The notes: a model not told the origin generated them from the letters alone. 42,387 bases of DNA from Anaerocolumna sp. (GCA_029239975.1 JARBTX010000029.1:1-42387), one strand, 5' to 3'; positions 1-7,747 are shown, counted from the stretch's first letter. Made by a program: numbers and translations.

Positions 1-351
1 AAAGAAAATGGTGTTGATGAGTTTAATGGAGCACAAGGTAAAATTTTATATGTGCTTTGGGAGAATAAAGATATAACAATATCTGAAATTAGCAAACTTA
101 CTTCACTTGCCAATACAACTTTGACAAGTATGCTCGACCGAATGGAAACGCAAGGGCTTATTGTACGTACGCATAATAGCCTAAATCGCAGGCAAATTAT
201 TATTTCAACTACAAAGAAAGCAGAAGAATTAAAAGGTGCTTTTGATAAAGTATCTGAGCAAGTAAACAAAACCTTTTATTCAGGTTTCTCAAATGATGAA
301 ATTACATTTTTTGAAAATACGTTAAGACGAATTATTGAGAATTTAAAATAG
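1..351 (+). CDS. MarR-family transcriptional regulator (5' end outside window)
   Basis: The reading frame is open from base 1 and ends at TAG 349-351, so the start lies upstream of the window. The visible 116 codons give a winged-helix pattern: a helix reading ISEISKLTSLANTTLTSMLD (recognition helix), then LDRMETQGLIVR and a wing with NRRQIIIS, followed by a C-terminal dimerisation helix. This is the usual MarR order, in which a dimer binds a palindrome near its own promoter and releases on ligand binding. A GTG at 52 could be read as a start, but the frame continues upstream as good MarR sequence, so I treat it as internal. It lies 92 bp upstream of a flavin-type protein on the same strand, which may be its target. 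Ligand unknown. Confidence 0.8.
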   Translation, partial: KENGVDEFNGAQGKILYVLWENKDITISEISKLTSLANTTLTSMLDRMETQGLIVRTHNSLNRRQIIISTTKKAEELKGAFDKVSEQVNKTFYSGFSNDEITFFENTLRRIIENLK

Positions 352-443
352 AGCAGGGGATTAAAATCGGCGATTTTTATAAGAAGTAAAATAGCAAGAT
401 ATGCTAATAAAAAATAAAACGTATTAATGGAGGAACGAATGTT

Positions 444-938
444 ATGAATGAGCAAATTGTAAAAGATATTATGAATTTAATTGAAAGCAGTTCTGATTGT
501 GTATCGTGTTCTGTAGATGAAAATGGTTTTCCAAATGCAAAAGTTATGTTTAAAGCAGAAAATGAGGGCATAAGAAATATCTGGTTCTCAACTAATTTAT
601 CAGCAATACGTACTCAACAATGGCTGAAAAATCCAAAAGCCAGTGTTTATTTTAGAAAATCCGACGAGTTTTTTGGCTTAAATCTCACTGGACGTATCCG
701 AGTTCATACAGACAACGAAACCAAGCAACGTTTTTGGAAACAAGGTGATGAACAATATTATCCACTTGGTGTAACTGACCCCGATTATTGTGTGCTATGC
801 TTTACATCGGAAAATGGAAACTGCTATAAAGCAGGGGAAAAATACACGTTCAGTTTAGGCAACAATATAAATCTAACCACCTACAAATATGATAATAAAT
901 GGATTCCAGAGCAAACTATAGAAAACAAATATTTATAA
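444..938 (+). CDS. Pyridoxamine 5'-phosphate oxidase-fold protein (general stress protein 26-like)
   Basis: This is a 164-residue protein starting at ATG 444 after a GGAGG site (429-433). The N-terminal half shows the split-barrel flavin-binding pattern: a helix (IVKDIMNLIESS), strands with CVSCSVDENGFPNAKVMF, then IWFSTNLSA and KNPKASVYFRK, the positions where FMN phosphate is usually gripped. Members of this superfamily bind FMN, F420 or haem and reduce or oxidise small molecules; the substrate here cannot be told. The C-terminal third is Cys-rich for the family (CVLCF, GNCYKAG), which is unusual. It follows a MarR gene and may be under its control (inference). A second, more distant PPOX-fold protein is encoded at 6167-6658. 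Confidence 0.75.
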   Translation: MNEQIVKDIMNLIESSSDCVSCSVDENGFPNAKVMFKAENEGIRNIWFSTNLSAIRTQQWLKNPKASVYFRKSDEFFGLNLTGRIRVHTDNETKQRFWKQGDEQYYPLGVTDPDYCVLCFTSENGNCYKAGEKYTFSLGNNINLTTYKYDNKWIPEQTIENKYL

Positions 939-1029
939 AATGATGTTATATTTAATGTGGCGGTACCATTGTTTAAAGGGTTTGAATATAAAAAACAACA
1001 ATCAACTTAGGGATTGATGAGTAATATCG

Positions 1030-1710
1030 GTGGACGATTTAAAAACAATAAGACAAATTTCATTGGATTACGGTATTTCAAGAAGAATGTTGTGTTATTA
1101 TGAAGAAATCGGATTGATAAAAAGTAGTCGCAAGGATGGTTATGCGTACAGGGTTTATGACGAAAATGCGATACAACGGCTACAACAAATCATCATCTTG
1201 CGTAAGCTACAAATTCCAGTCAAGCAGATTAAAGATATTCTCAATAACCAAAACGCTATAGAAGTCATTGAGATATTTAAACAGAACATAAGTAAGCTTG
1301 ATGAAGAAATAACTGCTCTGTCCACCCTTAAATCGATATTGATACGCTTTGTTGATGAGCTGCAGGAGAAAGTGGACGTATATTTGAAACTTGAATTATT
1401 AAACGACAAAACCATGCTTGCCTTTGTAAGCACTCTCTCACTTTCCGAAAATAAAATCAAGGAGAATATATCCGTGGAAGAATTAAACAAGGTAAATGAA
1501 AATTTAAACAAACTGACGGACAAGGATGTGCGGATTGTATATCTACCACCTATGACAGTGGCGGCTGCTTACTCGGCGGGAGAAGGTTGCGAAGGTAAAG
1601 CGAATGTCATGATAACGGAATTTGTAAAAGAAAGCGGTTTGCTAAAAATCAAACCCGATGGCAGGAGTTTTGGTTTTGACTGCTCTAAGGGGTTATCAGG
1701 TATTCGGTGA
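1030..1710 (+). pseudogene. MerR-family regulator, effector domain broken by a frameshift
   Basis: Start GTG 1030; 226 residues before a TGA. Residues 5-75 are a full MerR DNA-binding domain (TIRQISLDYGISRRMLCYYE, then the wing with YRVYDENAIQRLQQI), followed by a coiled-coil dimer helix (about 75-120). From about residue 165 a GyrI-like ligand-binding domain begins (VYLPPMTVAAAYSAG, KIKPDGRSFGFDCS). In related proteins this continues with a strand of the GYEVW type. Here that strand (RGYQVFGE) appears in the neighbouring +1 frame from about 1688, and after a few residues similarity is lost. So the effector domain is cut short, with extra decay beyond the frameshift. The protein may still bind DNA but probably no longer senses its ligand. 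A sequencing error alone would not restore a full domain. Confidence 0.6.
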
Positions 1711-1841
1711 ACTTTGCCAAAAAGGTTGTCACGGGTTTAGCTTTCCTTTAGATGACTCAATAATTGATATAAGCCAGGATATTGAAGTATGGCTTGATAA
1801 TGAGGTGTCATGTTTACAGAGAAAAAGAATTGGAGTTAAAA

Positions 1842-2198
1842 ATGCAAATAGGAGATAAAATAGTATTTGACAGATACGAATGGCGCATACTTGATATACA
1901 AAACAACACGGCTTTGATTATAACTGAAGATATAGTGGAGCGACGTGCCTACCATAATATTTATAAAGACACAACATGGGATGGCTGCGAGGTAAGAAAA
2001 TATCTTAATAGTGAATTTTATGATAAATTTGAGAAAACAAATCAATCAAGAATCATTCAAGTAGTTAATAAAAACCCGGATAATCCATGGTATGGTACAA
2101 AAGCCGGAGAAGACGGGCAGGACAACATATTCTTGTTAAGCCTTGAAGAAGTATGCCGATATTTTGGTGACAGCACCGAAAAACTACAAAGCAAATAA
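1842..2198 (+). CDS. DUF6273-type domain protein, short
   Basis: A 118-residue frame. ATG 1842 is preferred because TTGGAG (1830-1835) lies at proper spacing; an upstream in-frame ATG at 1782 lacks a site and overlaps the decayed MerR tail. The sequence (GDKIVFDRYEWRILD, ALIITEDIVERRAYH, TWDGCEVRKYLN, NPDNPWYGTKAGEDGQDNIF, LLSLEEVCRYFGDS) is the characteristic first part of a DUF6273 module, a beta-rich domain of unknown function often found in secreted or regulatory clostridial proteins. The second part, normally carrying a WWLRSPG motif, is absent, so this copy is about half the usual domain. No signal peptide is present. It may be the 5' relic of a larger gene; translation is plausible, function unknown. 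Confidence 0.55.
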   Translation: MQIGDKIVFDRYEWRILDIQNNTALIITEDIVERRAYHNIYKDTTWDGCEVRKYLNSEFYDKFEKTNQSRIIQVVNKNPDNPWYGTKAGEDGQDNIFLLSLEEVCRYFGDSTEKLQSK

Positions 2199-2231
2199 AA
2201 AATAATAGTTAATCGTTGGAATTGTCGATAA

Positions 2232-2348
2232 TATATTCTGACACCTAGGGGTTATTGGGCTCGATGGTTATCAGAATTGCAACAACAAGAAAGAAGAAAC
2301 GGTGTGTATGCTGAAACATTCATAACGGACGAGTATGTCTATCGCTAA
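2232..2348 (+). pseudogene. Orphan C-terminal coding remnant
   Basis: An open stretch of 38 codons without a usable start codon, ending in TAA 2346-2348. It reads as plausible protein (GYWARWLSELQQQ, then NGVYAETFITDEYVYR) with codon use like its neighbours. I do not recognise the family. It is most likely the last codons of a gene whose front has been deleted. It sits between the truncated DUF6273 frame and a GNAT gene, inside a stretch with other broken genes. Confidence 0.35.
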
Positions 2349-2372
2349 GATAAAATAAAAGGAGTTTAATGC

Positions 2373-2909
2373 ATGGATAAATTTAATCATATAATAACAG
2401 ACAGATTGTTAATCAGAACACTTCAGATGAAAGATAAGGAAGATTTCTTTCAATATCGTTCCATGCCAGAAATATATCAATATCAATCATGGAGGCCAAA
2501 ACACATCAAAGAAATTGAAGAATTTATTATAAAAAATGATGCTGTTTGCCTAAATTCACAAAATACATGGTTACAATTAGCAGTTTGTTTAAAGGAAGGA
2601 CAAATGATTGGAGATATTGGGATTCATTTTTTAGAGGATGATTATCAGATTGAAATAGGGTATACATTATCTCCTGAGTATCAAGGTAACGGGTATGCTT
2701 TAGAAGCAGTAAAAGCTGTAATGAAATTCGCCTTTACTGATTTGAAGAAACATAGAATTATCGCATCTGTTGATCCTGATAACATACAATCTATAAAGCT
2801 TCTGGAAAGAATCGGATTTAGGAAAGAAGCTCATTTTATTAAGAGCTTTCGTATGAACAATCAATGGTATGATGATTGTATCTATGCAATGCTAGAAGAT
2901 AATTTTTGA
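2373..2909 (+). CDS. GNAT N-acetyltransferase, RimJ/RimL type
   Basis: 178 residues from ATG 2373 with AAAAGGAG (2357-2364) upstream. It shows the RimJ/RimL layout: N-terminal strand with TDRLLIRTLQMKDKEDFFQYRS, the motif D/C strand (MIGDIGIHFLEDDYQIEIGYTL), the acetyl-CoA pyrophosphate loop SPEYQGNGYALEAV (variant of QxxGxG/A), and the C-terminal VDPDNIQSIKLLERIGFRKE signature typical of enzymes that acetylate N-terminal amino groups or small amines. The protein is cytosolic. Its acceptor substrate cannot be read from sequence; many stand-alone copies detoxify amines or antibiotics. It is followed by a strong terminator and appears to be a single-gene unit. Confidence 0.88.
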   Translation: MDKFNHIITDRLLIRTLQMKDKEDFFQYRSMPEIYQYQSWRPKHIKEIEEFIIKNDAVCLNSQNTWLQLAVCLKEGQMIGDIGIHFLEDDYQIEIGYTLSPEYQGNGYALEAVKAVMKFAFTDLKKHRIIASVDPDNIQSIKLLERIGFRKEAHFIKSFRMNNQWYDDCIYAMLEDNF

Positions 2910-2927
2910 GAACTCTTAAGTACAGAA

Positions 2928-2992
2928 AATAAAGATAGGCATTAACGTGGTTGATACCGTAAGGTAACTATACGTTAATGTCTTTATTTTTT
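2928..2992 (+). terminator. Intrinsic terminator after the acetyltransferase
   Basis: Inverted repeat: AATAAAGA plus GCATTAACGT on the left arm, ACGTTAATG plus TCTTTATT on the right arm, followed by TTTTTT. The central part (2949-2969) is a loop of about 20 nt. It begins about 20 nt after the stop codon at 2909. Confidence 0.75.
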
Positions 2993-3013
2993 TCAAGGAG
3001 ATGAAGAACCCTT

Positions 3014-3090
3014 GCAATTACTTGCAACAAGATGCAGGATACTAGCAATTACTCGTTACAAGATGCAGGATATTAGCAATTATTTACGAC
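3014..3090. repeat. 31-bp direct tandem repeat, two and a half copies
   Basis: Units at 3014-3044 and 3045-3075 agree at most positions (GCAATTACT, then ACAAGATGCAGGATA) and a third partial copy begins at 3076. As the unit is 31 bp, the reading frame shifts with each copy, so it is not a peptide repeat. Function unknown; it lies in a non-coding, apparently decayed stretch. Confidence 0.7.
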
Positions 3091-3178
3091 CATTAAAGAA
3101 AAGAGCAGAACCCCAGTAATTGCAGTACTTAGAGAAGAAATGAAAAGCACTCCAAAATATGAACAAGCAGTAATGTAA
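3077..3178 (+). pseudogene. Orphan C-terminal coding remnant after the 31-bp repeat
   Basis: Thirty-three codons open from just after a TAG (3074-3076) to TAA 3176-3178, with no plausible start at the front. The second part (RTPVIAVLREEMKSTPKYEQ) looks like real protein sequence. The family is not recognised. Together with the tandem repeat it suggests that a gene was deleted here, leaving its tail. The rest of 3179-3544 is AT-rich and holds one candidate promoter and no gene that I can support. Confidence 0.3.
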
Positions 3179-3232
3179 GCTGTTATAGAATGTTATATTT
3201 TGTAATATTACCAATTTTATGGATATTTTTTC

Positions 3233-3261
3233 TTGTATTTCGCCTGTCATAAGAGTACAAT
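3233..3261 (+). promoter_or_regulatory. Candidate sigma-A promoter
   Basis: TTGTAT, a 17-bp spacer, then TACAAT. It is the best-placed hexamer pair in the gap upstream of the lipoprotein gene at 3545. The implied leader would be about 275 nt, which is long, so another promoter closer to the gene is possible. Confidence 0.35.
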
Positions 3262-3544
3262 AGAATTAATTATGTTGTTTATACTGTTATTCCTATTAGA
3301 ATATAAGAAAATACCAACAGCGTGTGAATTATTGGAAATCACAAAAGTTGTTACCTTGTTTTTAATTTTATGAAACGGATGACACAGGGATGTTCCAACG
3401 GAAAAGCCATCATAAAGAGTGAGCGGTAGTATGTGCAAAAAAGTATATAATCGAATATATATGGCTAGACGTCAACTTTTGAAGTACTTATGTAAAAGAA
3501 TTGTATTTGAATTTTCATAAGAACAAAAGAGAAGGAGTTATAGA

Positions 3545-4759
3545 ATGAATTTTATCAAGTATGCTAAATCGATACGAAGACTGGCTTTGGCTTTTTTTAT
3601 TTTTATATGCTTTTTACCATTGACTGCTTGCATGTCAAAAGAGGAAAAGGCGATAGCAAGGAATAACGAAAAATTAGCCGAACCCATTGTTCAGGAGTAT
3701 TTGGAATTGAACTACGGCGGCGGGGAAATCCAATATCTGAAGTGCTTGAACCTGCCTAGACGTGATACTGTTATTCCAAGTTTTTCTGAGTATGCCAGTA
3801 CTTATGTCAAATCCTCAGTTACTGTAAATGAAAAAGAGTTTTCAGTACTTGTCGATGTTAATACAGGCGTTTGTTATGATAATTATAACGAGCTAGTTGT
3901 TGTGGATGATTTAAAAAACTATGCAGTTTCTTCTCTTTCAGTCGATACTCCATATGATTTTGAAATCCATTACTACCGAAAGGATATGGATGGTCAATTG
4001 GATAGAAGTGATTATGCCAACTATACGGAATATGGTATAAACTCAGTAGACGATTTATTTGAAAAAGACCAGTATGAAATTTTATTGGTATGCAAATATA
4101 TTGCAAGCGATATGGACTTTGGAAGTATTGATGCTAAGCATTTTTTCTCGGAAAAGGAGCTATCCGATGTATATCTGGCTCTTGTTAATTTCCGCAGCAA
4201 TGAAAGATATATCACAGAGGATATGGCTTCACCCTATTATTTTAAGTTTGATAATGAAGAATATTATTACAGTTTATCTGATGTAGTCACCGCTTATAAG
4301 ATAAAAATGTATGATTCAGAGTCTGATGAATACATATACAATGATAACGTCAATTATAACTATGCCCGTTATCAATCAAAAAGTATAAATGGCATAGAAT
4401 TCGCATGGAATGATTTTGTTTATGATATAGATTTTAAAGAGTTACCGGCTGAGAAAGAGGTTCAAACAGAGTATTACAATAAAGAAACCTTTTACTCCGT
4501 TGATAATAAAGTTGTATCGGTCGAGTGCACTTCGCTATTGGATGATACTTACGAAACATATGGCATTGAAGATAGTATCTATTGTTATTTTGATAAAGAT
4601 TTGTTTGGAAGTGAAATGGTAATCACCGAAAGTAATGATAATGAAAAAACATACGACATATGGACGCTTGATTGGAAAAGGGATGATTACATATACAGAT
4701 GGCTGTCACCTTATGATGAAAAGACATCATTTACTCTCGGTTTTTATGAAAGAAAATGA
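3545..4759 (+). CDS. Lipoprotein of unknown function (first of a tandem pair)
   Basis: 404 residues from ATG 3545 with GAAGGAG (3531-3537) upstream. The N-terminus has positive residues (KYAKSIRRL), a hydrophobic core (LALAFFIFICFLPL) and a lipobox LTAC with the lipidated Cys near residue 29, so the mature protein should be anchored to the outer face of the membrane. The rest is acidic, Tyr- and Asp-rich and without membrane segments or a domain that I recognise. The first 100 mature residues (helix with EPIVQEYLELNYG, then a beta region ending VNTGVCYDNYNELV) match in layout the next gene's product, so the two look like divergent paralogues. Related clostridial lipoproteins are unannotated. 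The spacing to the next gene (107 bp) allows a shared transcript. Confidence 0.7.
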   Translation: MNFIKYAKSIRRLALAFFIFICFLPLTACMSKEEKAIARNNEKLAEPIVQEYLELNYGGGEIQYLKCLNLPRRDTVIPSFSEYASTYVKSSVTVNEKEFSVLVDVNTGVCYDNYNELVVVDDLKNYAVSSLSVDTPYDFEIHYYRKDMDGQLDRSDYANYTEYGINSVDDLFEKDQYEILLVCKYIASDMDFGSIDAKHFFSEKELSDVYLALVNFRSNERYITEDMASPYYFKFDNEEYYYSLSDVVTAYKIKMYDSESDEYIYNDNVNYNYARYQSKSINGIEFAWNDFVYDIDFKELPAEKEVQTEYYNKETFYSVDNKVVSVECTSLLDDTYETYGIEDSIYCYFDKDLFGSEMVITESNDNEKTYDIWTLDWKRDDYIYRWLSPYDEKTSFTLGFYERK

Positions 4760-4866
4760 ACGATGTAGCGCAAGATTCAGTGGAATATATTTGTGATTTA
4801 TAGGAGATGTATTGCTTAGTTTAATAGTGTGTAAAGATAACGAAAACAACAAAGGAGAAAACACAT

Positions 4867-6069
4867 ATGAAAAAAGGTAAATTTATGTTCGCTCTCATTA
4901 TACTAATGAGTTTGTTACTGCTTGGTGGATGTCAAAACAAAGGTTATTCAAAAAAACAGGCTGAAAAGATCATGGCTGAATTTATTCAGGAGAAGTACGG
5001 AGACACTCCGGAATTCGAATGGACTCGCTGGTATAGGGATAGAAATCGATCACAAGGCTATTATGCGTTAACAACAGAAGGCTATTATATTAGAATGAAT
5101 GTCTTTACTAGTAAAGGGGAAGATCCTTCCTATCGTTGTTATGATACCAGAGAATATGATTTAGTAGAAAGTGCTTTGGAAGAAGCTTTTGCAGGTAATC
5201 CGCTTTCTGATAATTTTCATGTAGATATTAATCCAATTTATGATGACAGTCAGGAAAGATTGTGGAATAGTCTACGAGATGCCTATCATCAGAAATGGGA
5301 CGGTGATTTAGAGAAATTTATTAGTTATTCTTCTGAAATGGTATATACGGCTTTCTTTTTGGAAGATCGACCTCGTACTCGTACTTTTATAACAATCAGA
5401 CCGGATAGTTTGAATGATTATGTGAGTAACTATGATAGTTTCAGAGAATATATTGCAAATAATTTTTCTATCTATTCAGATATTTTGTTAAATGTATCAG
5501 TTTTAACTCCTACTGTACCAACTGATGCATTAGATGCTTTATATTATGATGAAGCAACTTTTGGCTTTAATCCTATCTATTTCCTAGATGATTTGAGTCA
5601 ACGAAAACCGGTAGTTATATCTAGTCAGGTAGAAGGTATTGAAGGTTATATTATAGAAGACAAGTATAATGAATCTATTGTGGATGAGGATAGTTTAGTG
5701 ATTGTATCGGATACATCATCCACCGAGACAATGGATAGCTTTACGGGTCAGTCTTACCGTATTATTAGTCCGCTTTATCGTGTGGACAAGGCTCAACAAG
5801 AAGATATAATAATGTTTTTCGATTTATCTATTATTCTTAAGGATTACCTTTTAAAGAATCCAGATGCTAAGTTGGGTCGGGACTATGTGTTGTTAGAAAT
5901 TGATGAATATGGAACTGTCTCTGAGGAAGCGCCTCCATTTGACTCCAGATCTTTCGTTTCGCCAGAAGCAGCACAAAATTATTTGGTTGGTGATAACAAA
6001 TATACATGGCTATATGAATATTATCAGGACCCTGCTCAATTATGTTTTGCAGTACTGGAATCAGAATAG
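4867..6069 (+). CDS. Lipoprotein of unknown function (second of a tandem pair)
   Basis: 400 residues from ATG 4867 after AAAGGAGA. Signal peptide MKKGKFMFALIILMSLLLL followed by lipobox LLGGC (lipid-modified Cys near residue 22). The mature part begins with an amphipathic helix (KKQAEKIMAEFIQEKYG), then a beta-rich section with RCYDTREYDLVESALEEAF, the counterpart of CYDNYNELVVVDDLKNY in the preceding protein. No catalytic motif is evident. Lengths (400 and 404) and this shared arrangement support an old duplication with strong divergence. Likely location is the outer face of the cytoplasmic membrane; the role is unknown. Confidence 0.7.
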   Translation: MKKGKFMFALIILMSLLLLGGCQNKGYSKKQAEKIMAEFIQEKYGDTPEFEWTRWYRDRNRSQGYYALTTEGYYIRMNVFTSKGEDPSYRCYDTREYDLVESALEEAFAGNPLSDNFHVDINPIYDDSQERLWNSLRDAYHQKWDGDLEKFISYSSEMVYTAFFLEDRPRTRTFITIRPDSLNDYVSNYDSFREYIANNFSIYSDILLNVSVLTPTVPTDALDALYYDEATFGFNPIYFLDDLSQRKPVVISSQVEGIEGYIIEDKYNESIVDEDSLVIVSDTSSTETMDSFTGQSYRIISPLYRVDKAQQEDIIMFFDLSIILKDYLLKNPDAKLGRDYVLLEIDEYGTVSEEAPPFDSRSFVSPEAAQNYLVGDNKYTWLYEYYQDPAQLCFAVLESE

Positions 6070-6166
6070 CAATGCATGATTTATTAATAGGTTTGAAAAT
6101 CTGAAAGCATCAGAATATAAGTTTTTTGCATTTCTAAAATAATATTTTAAATGGGGAGGAATTAAA

Positions 6167-6658
6167 ATGAGTAGGTTTGAAGAAGGCTTAAAATTAATTG
6201 AGGAAAGGTGTGGCAACGGAAAAGATAATCTGATCTCTCTCTCGACTATCGCAATGGAATTAAACGGTGACGGTAACCCTCGTCCTTATATCCGTGATGT
6301 AGATGCTTTTTATGAAGATGGTGTGTTTTATGTTACTACTTGGGCAAAATCAACAAAAATGCAACAGATAGAAAAAAACCCAGAAGTTGCATTTTCGGTT
6401 TGTAACCAGTGGTTTTCTGGAAACGGTATCGGAGAAAATCTCGGTTGGGTTTTAGATCCGAAAAATACTGAGTTAAGGGCTAAACTTCGTGAAACGTTTG
6501 CTATTTGGTACGACTATGCAAATAACGAAAAGGATCAAGACTGCATTATTTTGGCAATCCGTATCACAAGAGCTACTGTTATTAAAGATCACGGTGCTGT
6601 TCGTTATAATATGGATTTTGTGAATAAAGTGGAGACGGAAGAAGGGAAAATCAAATAG
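6167..6658 (+). CDS. Pyridoxamine 5'-phosphate oxidase-fold protein
   Basis: 163 residues from ATG 6167, with GGGGAGG (6152-6158) upstream. The N-terminal two thirds follow the PPOX split-barrel plan: N-terminal helix (FEEGLKLIEER), strand with NGDGNPRPYIRDVDAFYEDGV, FYVTTWAKSTKMQQIEKNPEVAFSV (the strand-turn-helix that contacts FMN phosphate through Lys/Ser/Thr), then an inserted segment with a helix RAKLRETFAIWYDY. The family binds FMN or related cofactors in the cytosol; the substrate is not predictable. It stands alone between the lipoprotein pair and a convergent DUF3243 gene, with a bidirectional hairpin after it. Confidence 0.75.
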   Translation: MSRFEEGLKLIEERCGNGKDNLISLSTIAMELNGDGNPRPYIRDVDAFYEDGVFYVTTWAKSTKMQQIEKNPEVAFSVCNQWFSGNGIGENLGWVLDPKNTELRAKLRETFAIWYDYANNEKDQDCIILAIRITRATVIKDHGAVRYNMDFVNKVETEEGKIK

Positions 6659-6754
6659 GTGGTAAGCCATTTTTACTGATCATTGAATGTTTTTCCTGTA
6701 ATATCATAAAAATTGTCTTATTACTGATAGTACATAATGAGCAATCCCTATGAA

Positions 6755-6794
6755 AAACGCAAGGTATATATCCTGTAATATATATCTTGCGTTT
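6755..6794. terminator. Bidirectional hairpin terminator between convergent genes
   Basis: A 17-bp stem (AAACGCAAGGTATATAT against ATATATATCTTGCGTTT, one G-T pair) with a 6-nt loop. A-rich sequence lies on one side and TTTAATAAATTT on the other, so it can end transcripts from both the plus-strand PPOX gene and the minus-strand DUF3243 gene. Confidence 0.75.
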
Positions 6795-6832
6795 AATAAA
6801 TTTGTGGAAATTCAAATTTAATAGCACATTTG

Positions 6833-7078
6833 CTATTTATCAACCATTTTTACAACAATTTTAGCTAATACTTTTCTATCTTCTTCGTCTGCTGTGTCCC
6901 ACATTTCCTTTAAAAGCTTTTCTTCATCATTATGAGGATCAACATGGTTTGACAGGTAGGTTCCAACTTTTTCTGAAAGATTGGTTATTGTCTTTTCAGA
7001 CATTCCAACGGTTTCTCCAAGGTCAACTGCTTTTCCAAGTGTCTTTTTCCAATCATGCCAGTTCTCCATTATTTCCAT
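6833..7078 (-). CDS. DUF3243 family small protein
   Basis: 81 residues, minus strand, with a strong AGGAGG site about nine bases before the start. The sequence (WHDWKKTLGKAVDLGETVGMSEKTI, then YLSNHVDPHNDEEKLLKEMWDTADEEDRKVLAKIVVKMV) matches the DUF3243 family: a small, acidic, all-helical cytosolic protein widespread in Firmicutes, including Bacillus YmfJ. The HVDP-NDEEKLLKE-W core is the recognisable signature and the length is normal for the family. Function is unknown. It is a monocistronic unit that ends at the shared hairpin 6755-6794. Confidence 0.85.
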   Translation of the reverse strand: MEIMENWHDWKKTLGKAVDLGETVGMSEKTITNLSEKVGTYLSNHVDPHNDEEKLLKEMWDTADEEDRKVLAKIVVKMVDK

Positions 7079-7371
7079 AAAAAATAACCTCCTTTTTATT
7101 GTATAAATATATAGATAATTACGAAATATTAAAAATGAAATTATTGCTTATACAATTTATACCTTTTTTTAGCTGAACCTTAGTTTTAGAGTAATAACTA
7201 AAAAATTCGTATATATTGTATCAGCAATTTGATAAATTATATAGTTTCGCAATAACCTATATATATTATTTAATTTTTGGATTAATATATGTAAGCTTTA
7301 AGGTATTCTTTTCATTTACAATACAGTTATTCGAAACAGGGACATTTTCATTAAGGTAAGTATTCATTTTC
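7079..7371. other. AT-rich divergent intergenic region
   Basis: About 290 bp between the DUF3243 gene (reading left) and the ABC-F leader (reading right). Very AT-rich with several TATA-like runs. Apart from the DUF3243 ribosome site at its left edge I see no open frame, repeat or convincing hairpin. Confidence 0.6.
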
Positions 7372-7400
7372 TTGACTTTTTTAACTTATAATAGTACAAT
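7372..7400 (+). promoter_or_regulatory. Sigma-A promoter of the ABC-F leader
   Basis: TTGACT (7372-7377), 17-bp spacer, TACAAT (7395-7400). A TATAAT at 7387-7392 has the wrong spacing to this -35. The transcript would begin near 7407, about 20 nt before the first short reading frame and about 400 nt before the ABC-F start. Confidence 0.7.
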
Positions 7401-7428
7401 GATAAAAAATAAAATTCGAGGTGAAAAA

Positions 7429-7449
7429 ATGATTAATTTTTCTTGCTAA
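7429..7449 (+). CDS. Leader peptide 1 (six codons)
   Basis: ATG 7429, then Met-Ile-Asn-Phe-Ser-Cys, stop TAA 7447-7449, preceded by GAGGTG (7418-7423). It lies just downstream of the predicted transcription start. Very short first frames like this commonly act as drug-sensing stall sites ahead of ribosome-targeting resistance genes; that role is inferred from position. The stop is one base from the ATG of the second frame, so reinitiation is possible. Confidence 0.55.
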   Translation: MINFSC

Positions 7450-7450
7450 T

Positions 7451-7540
7451 ATGAAAAGTACATTTAATACAAAGATAAACGGTTACATCCCGTTTGTTTT
7501 TATTGTGCTTGTGCAAGAAAATTATTCTTTTTTCTCTTAA
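7451..7540 (+). CDS. Leader peptide 2 (29 codons)
   Basis: ATG 7451 to TAA 7538-7540, Met-Lys-Ser-Thr-Phe at the start and a hydrophobic middle (PFVFIVLVQ). It has no ribosome site of its own; the start follows the first frame's stop by one base (TAATATG), which suggests translational coupling. Codons 9-16 encode the first hairpin and codons 22-26 encode the left arm of the anti-terminator, so the position of a ribosome here would decide which RNA structure forms. Whether the peptide sequence itself matters is unknown. Confidence 0.45.
   Translation: MKSTFNTKINGYIPFVFIVLVQENYSFFS
7477..7501 (+). terminator. First attenuator hairpin, inside leader frame 2
   Basis: AAACGG (7477-7482) pairs with CCGTTT (7490-7495) over a 7-nt loop and is followed by GTTTTTATT. 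It is a short intrinsic terminator lying within coding bases of leader frame 2, so translation would melt it. Confidence 0.55.
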
Positions 7541-7614
7541 TATATACACTTGTGTTATGCTATTATTTAGCTTAACTTCGTATATCTATGAGCTGTAAGA
7601 ATAATGAATTCTTG
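7514..7614 (+). promoter_or_regulatory. Anti-terminator pairing in the ABC-F leader
   Basis: CAAGAA (7514-7519) can pair with TTCTTG (7609-7614), and ATTATTCTT (7521-7529) with AAGAATAAT (7597-7605), giving 15 pairs around a small internal loop. The right arm is the inner part of the downstream terminator stem, so the two structures exclude each other. The left arm is the 3' end of leader frame 2, so a ribosome's position there would control the switch. Confidence 0.55.
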
Positions 7615-7629
7615 CAGCTCTTACTTTTT
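7590..7629 (+). terminator. Second attenuator terminator upstream of the ABC-F gene
   Basis: A 13-bp stem (GAGCTGTAAGAAT against ATTCTTGCAGCTC, one G-T pair) with a 5-nt loop, followed by TTACTTTTT. It is a strong intrinsic terminator lying before any long gene, in the position expected for transcription attenuation. Confidence 0.75.
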
Positions 7630-7657
7630 GTAAATATCAATAAGGAGGATAAACATA

Positions 7658-7747
7658 ATGATAAATGTAATGTTAGACACATTGATAACACATGATAATC
7701 TCCATATAGAGTCGGATACGGAAGGCGACACTTATATGGAGCAATAA
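7658..7747 (+). CDS. Leader peptide 3 (29 codons)
   Basis: ATG 7658 to TAA 7745-7747, with a good TAAGGAGG site (7641-7648). The peptide starts Met-Ile-Asn-Val-Met and is acidic at its end (ESDTEGDTYMEQ). It lies after the second terminator and 62 nt before the ABC-F start, and its codons contain the left arms of two competing hairpins. A coding role as a regulatory leader is more likely than a functional peptide. Confidence 0.5.
   Translation: MINVMLDTLITHDNLHIESDTEGDTYMEQ

Noticed and set aside
3247..3438. Minus-strand 63-codon frame in the gap before the lipoproteins
   Set aside because: No ribosome site, no known motif and atypical composition; more likely chance in AT-rich DNA.
7387..7392. 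TATAAT as the -10 of the ABC-F leader promoter
   Set aside because: Only 9 bp from the good TTGACT -35; TACAAT at 7395 has the correct 17-bp spacing.
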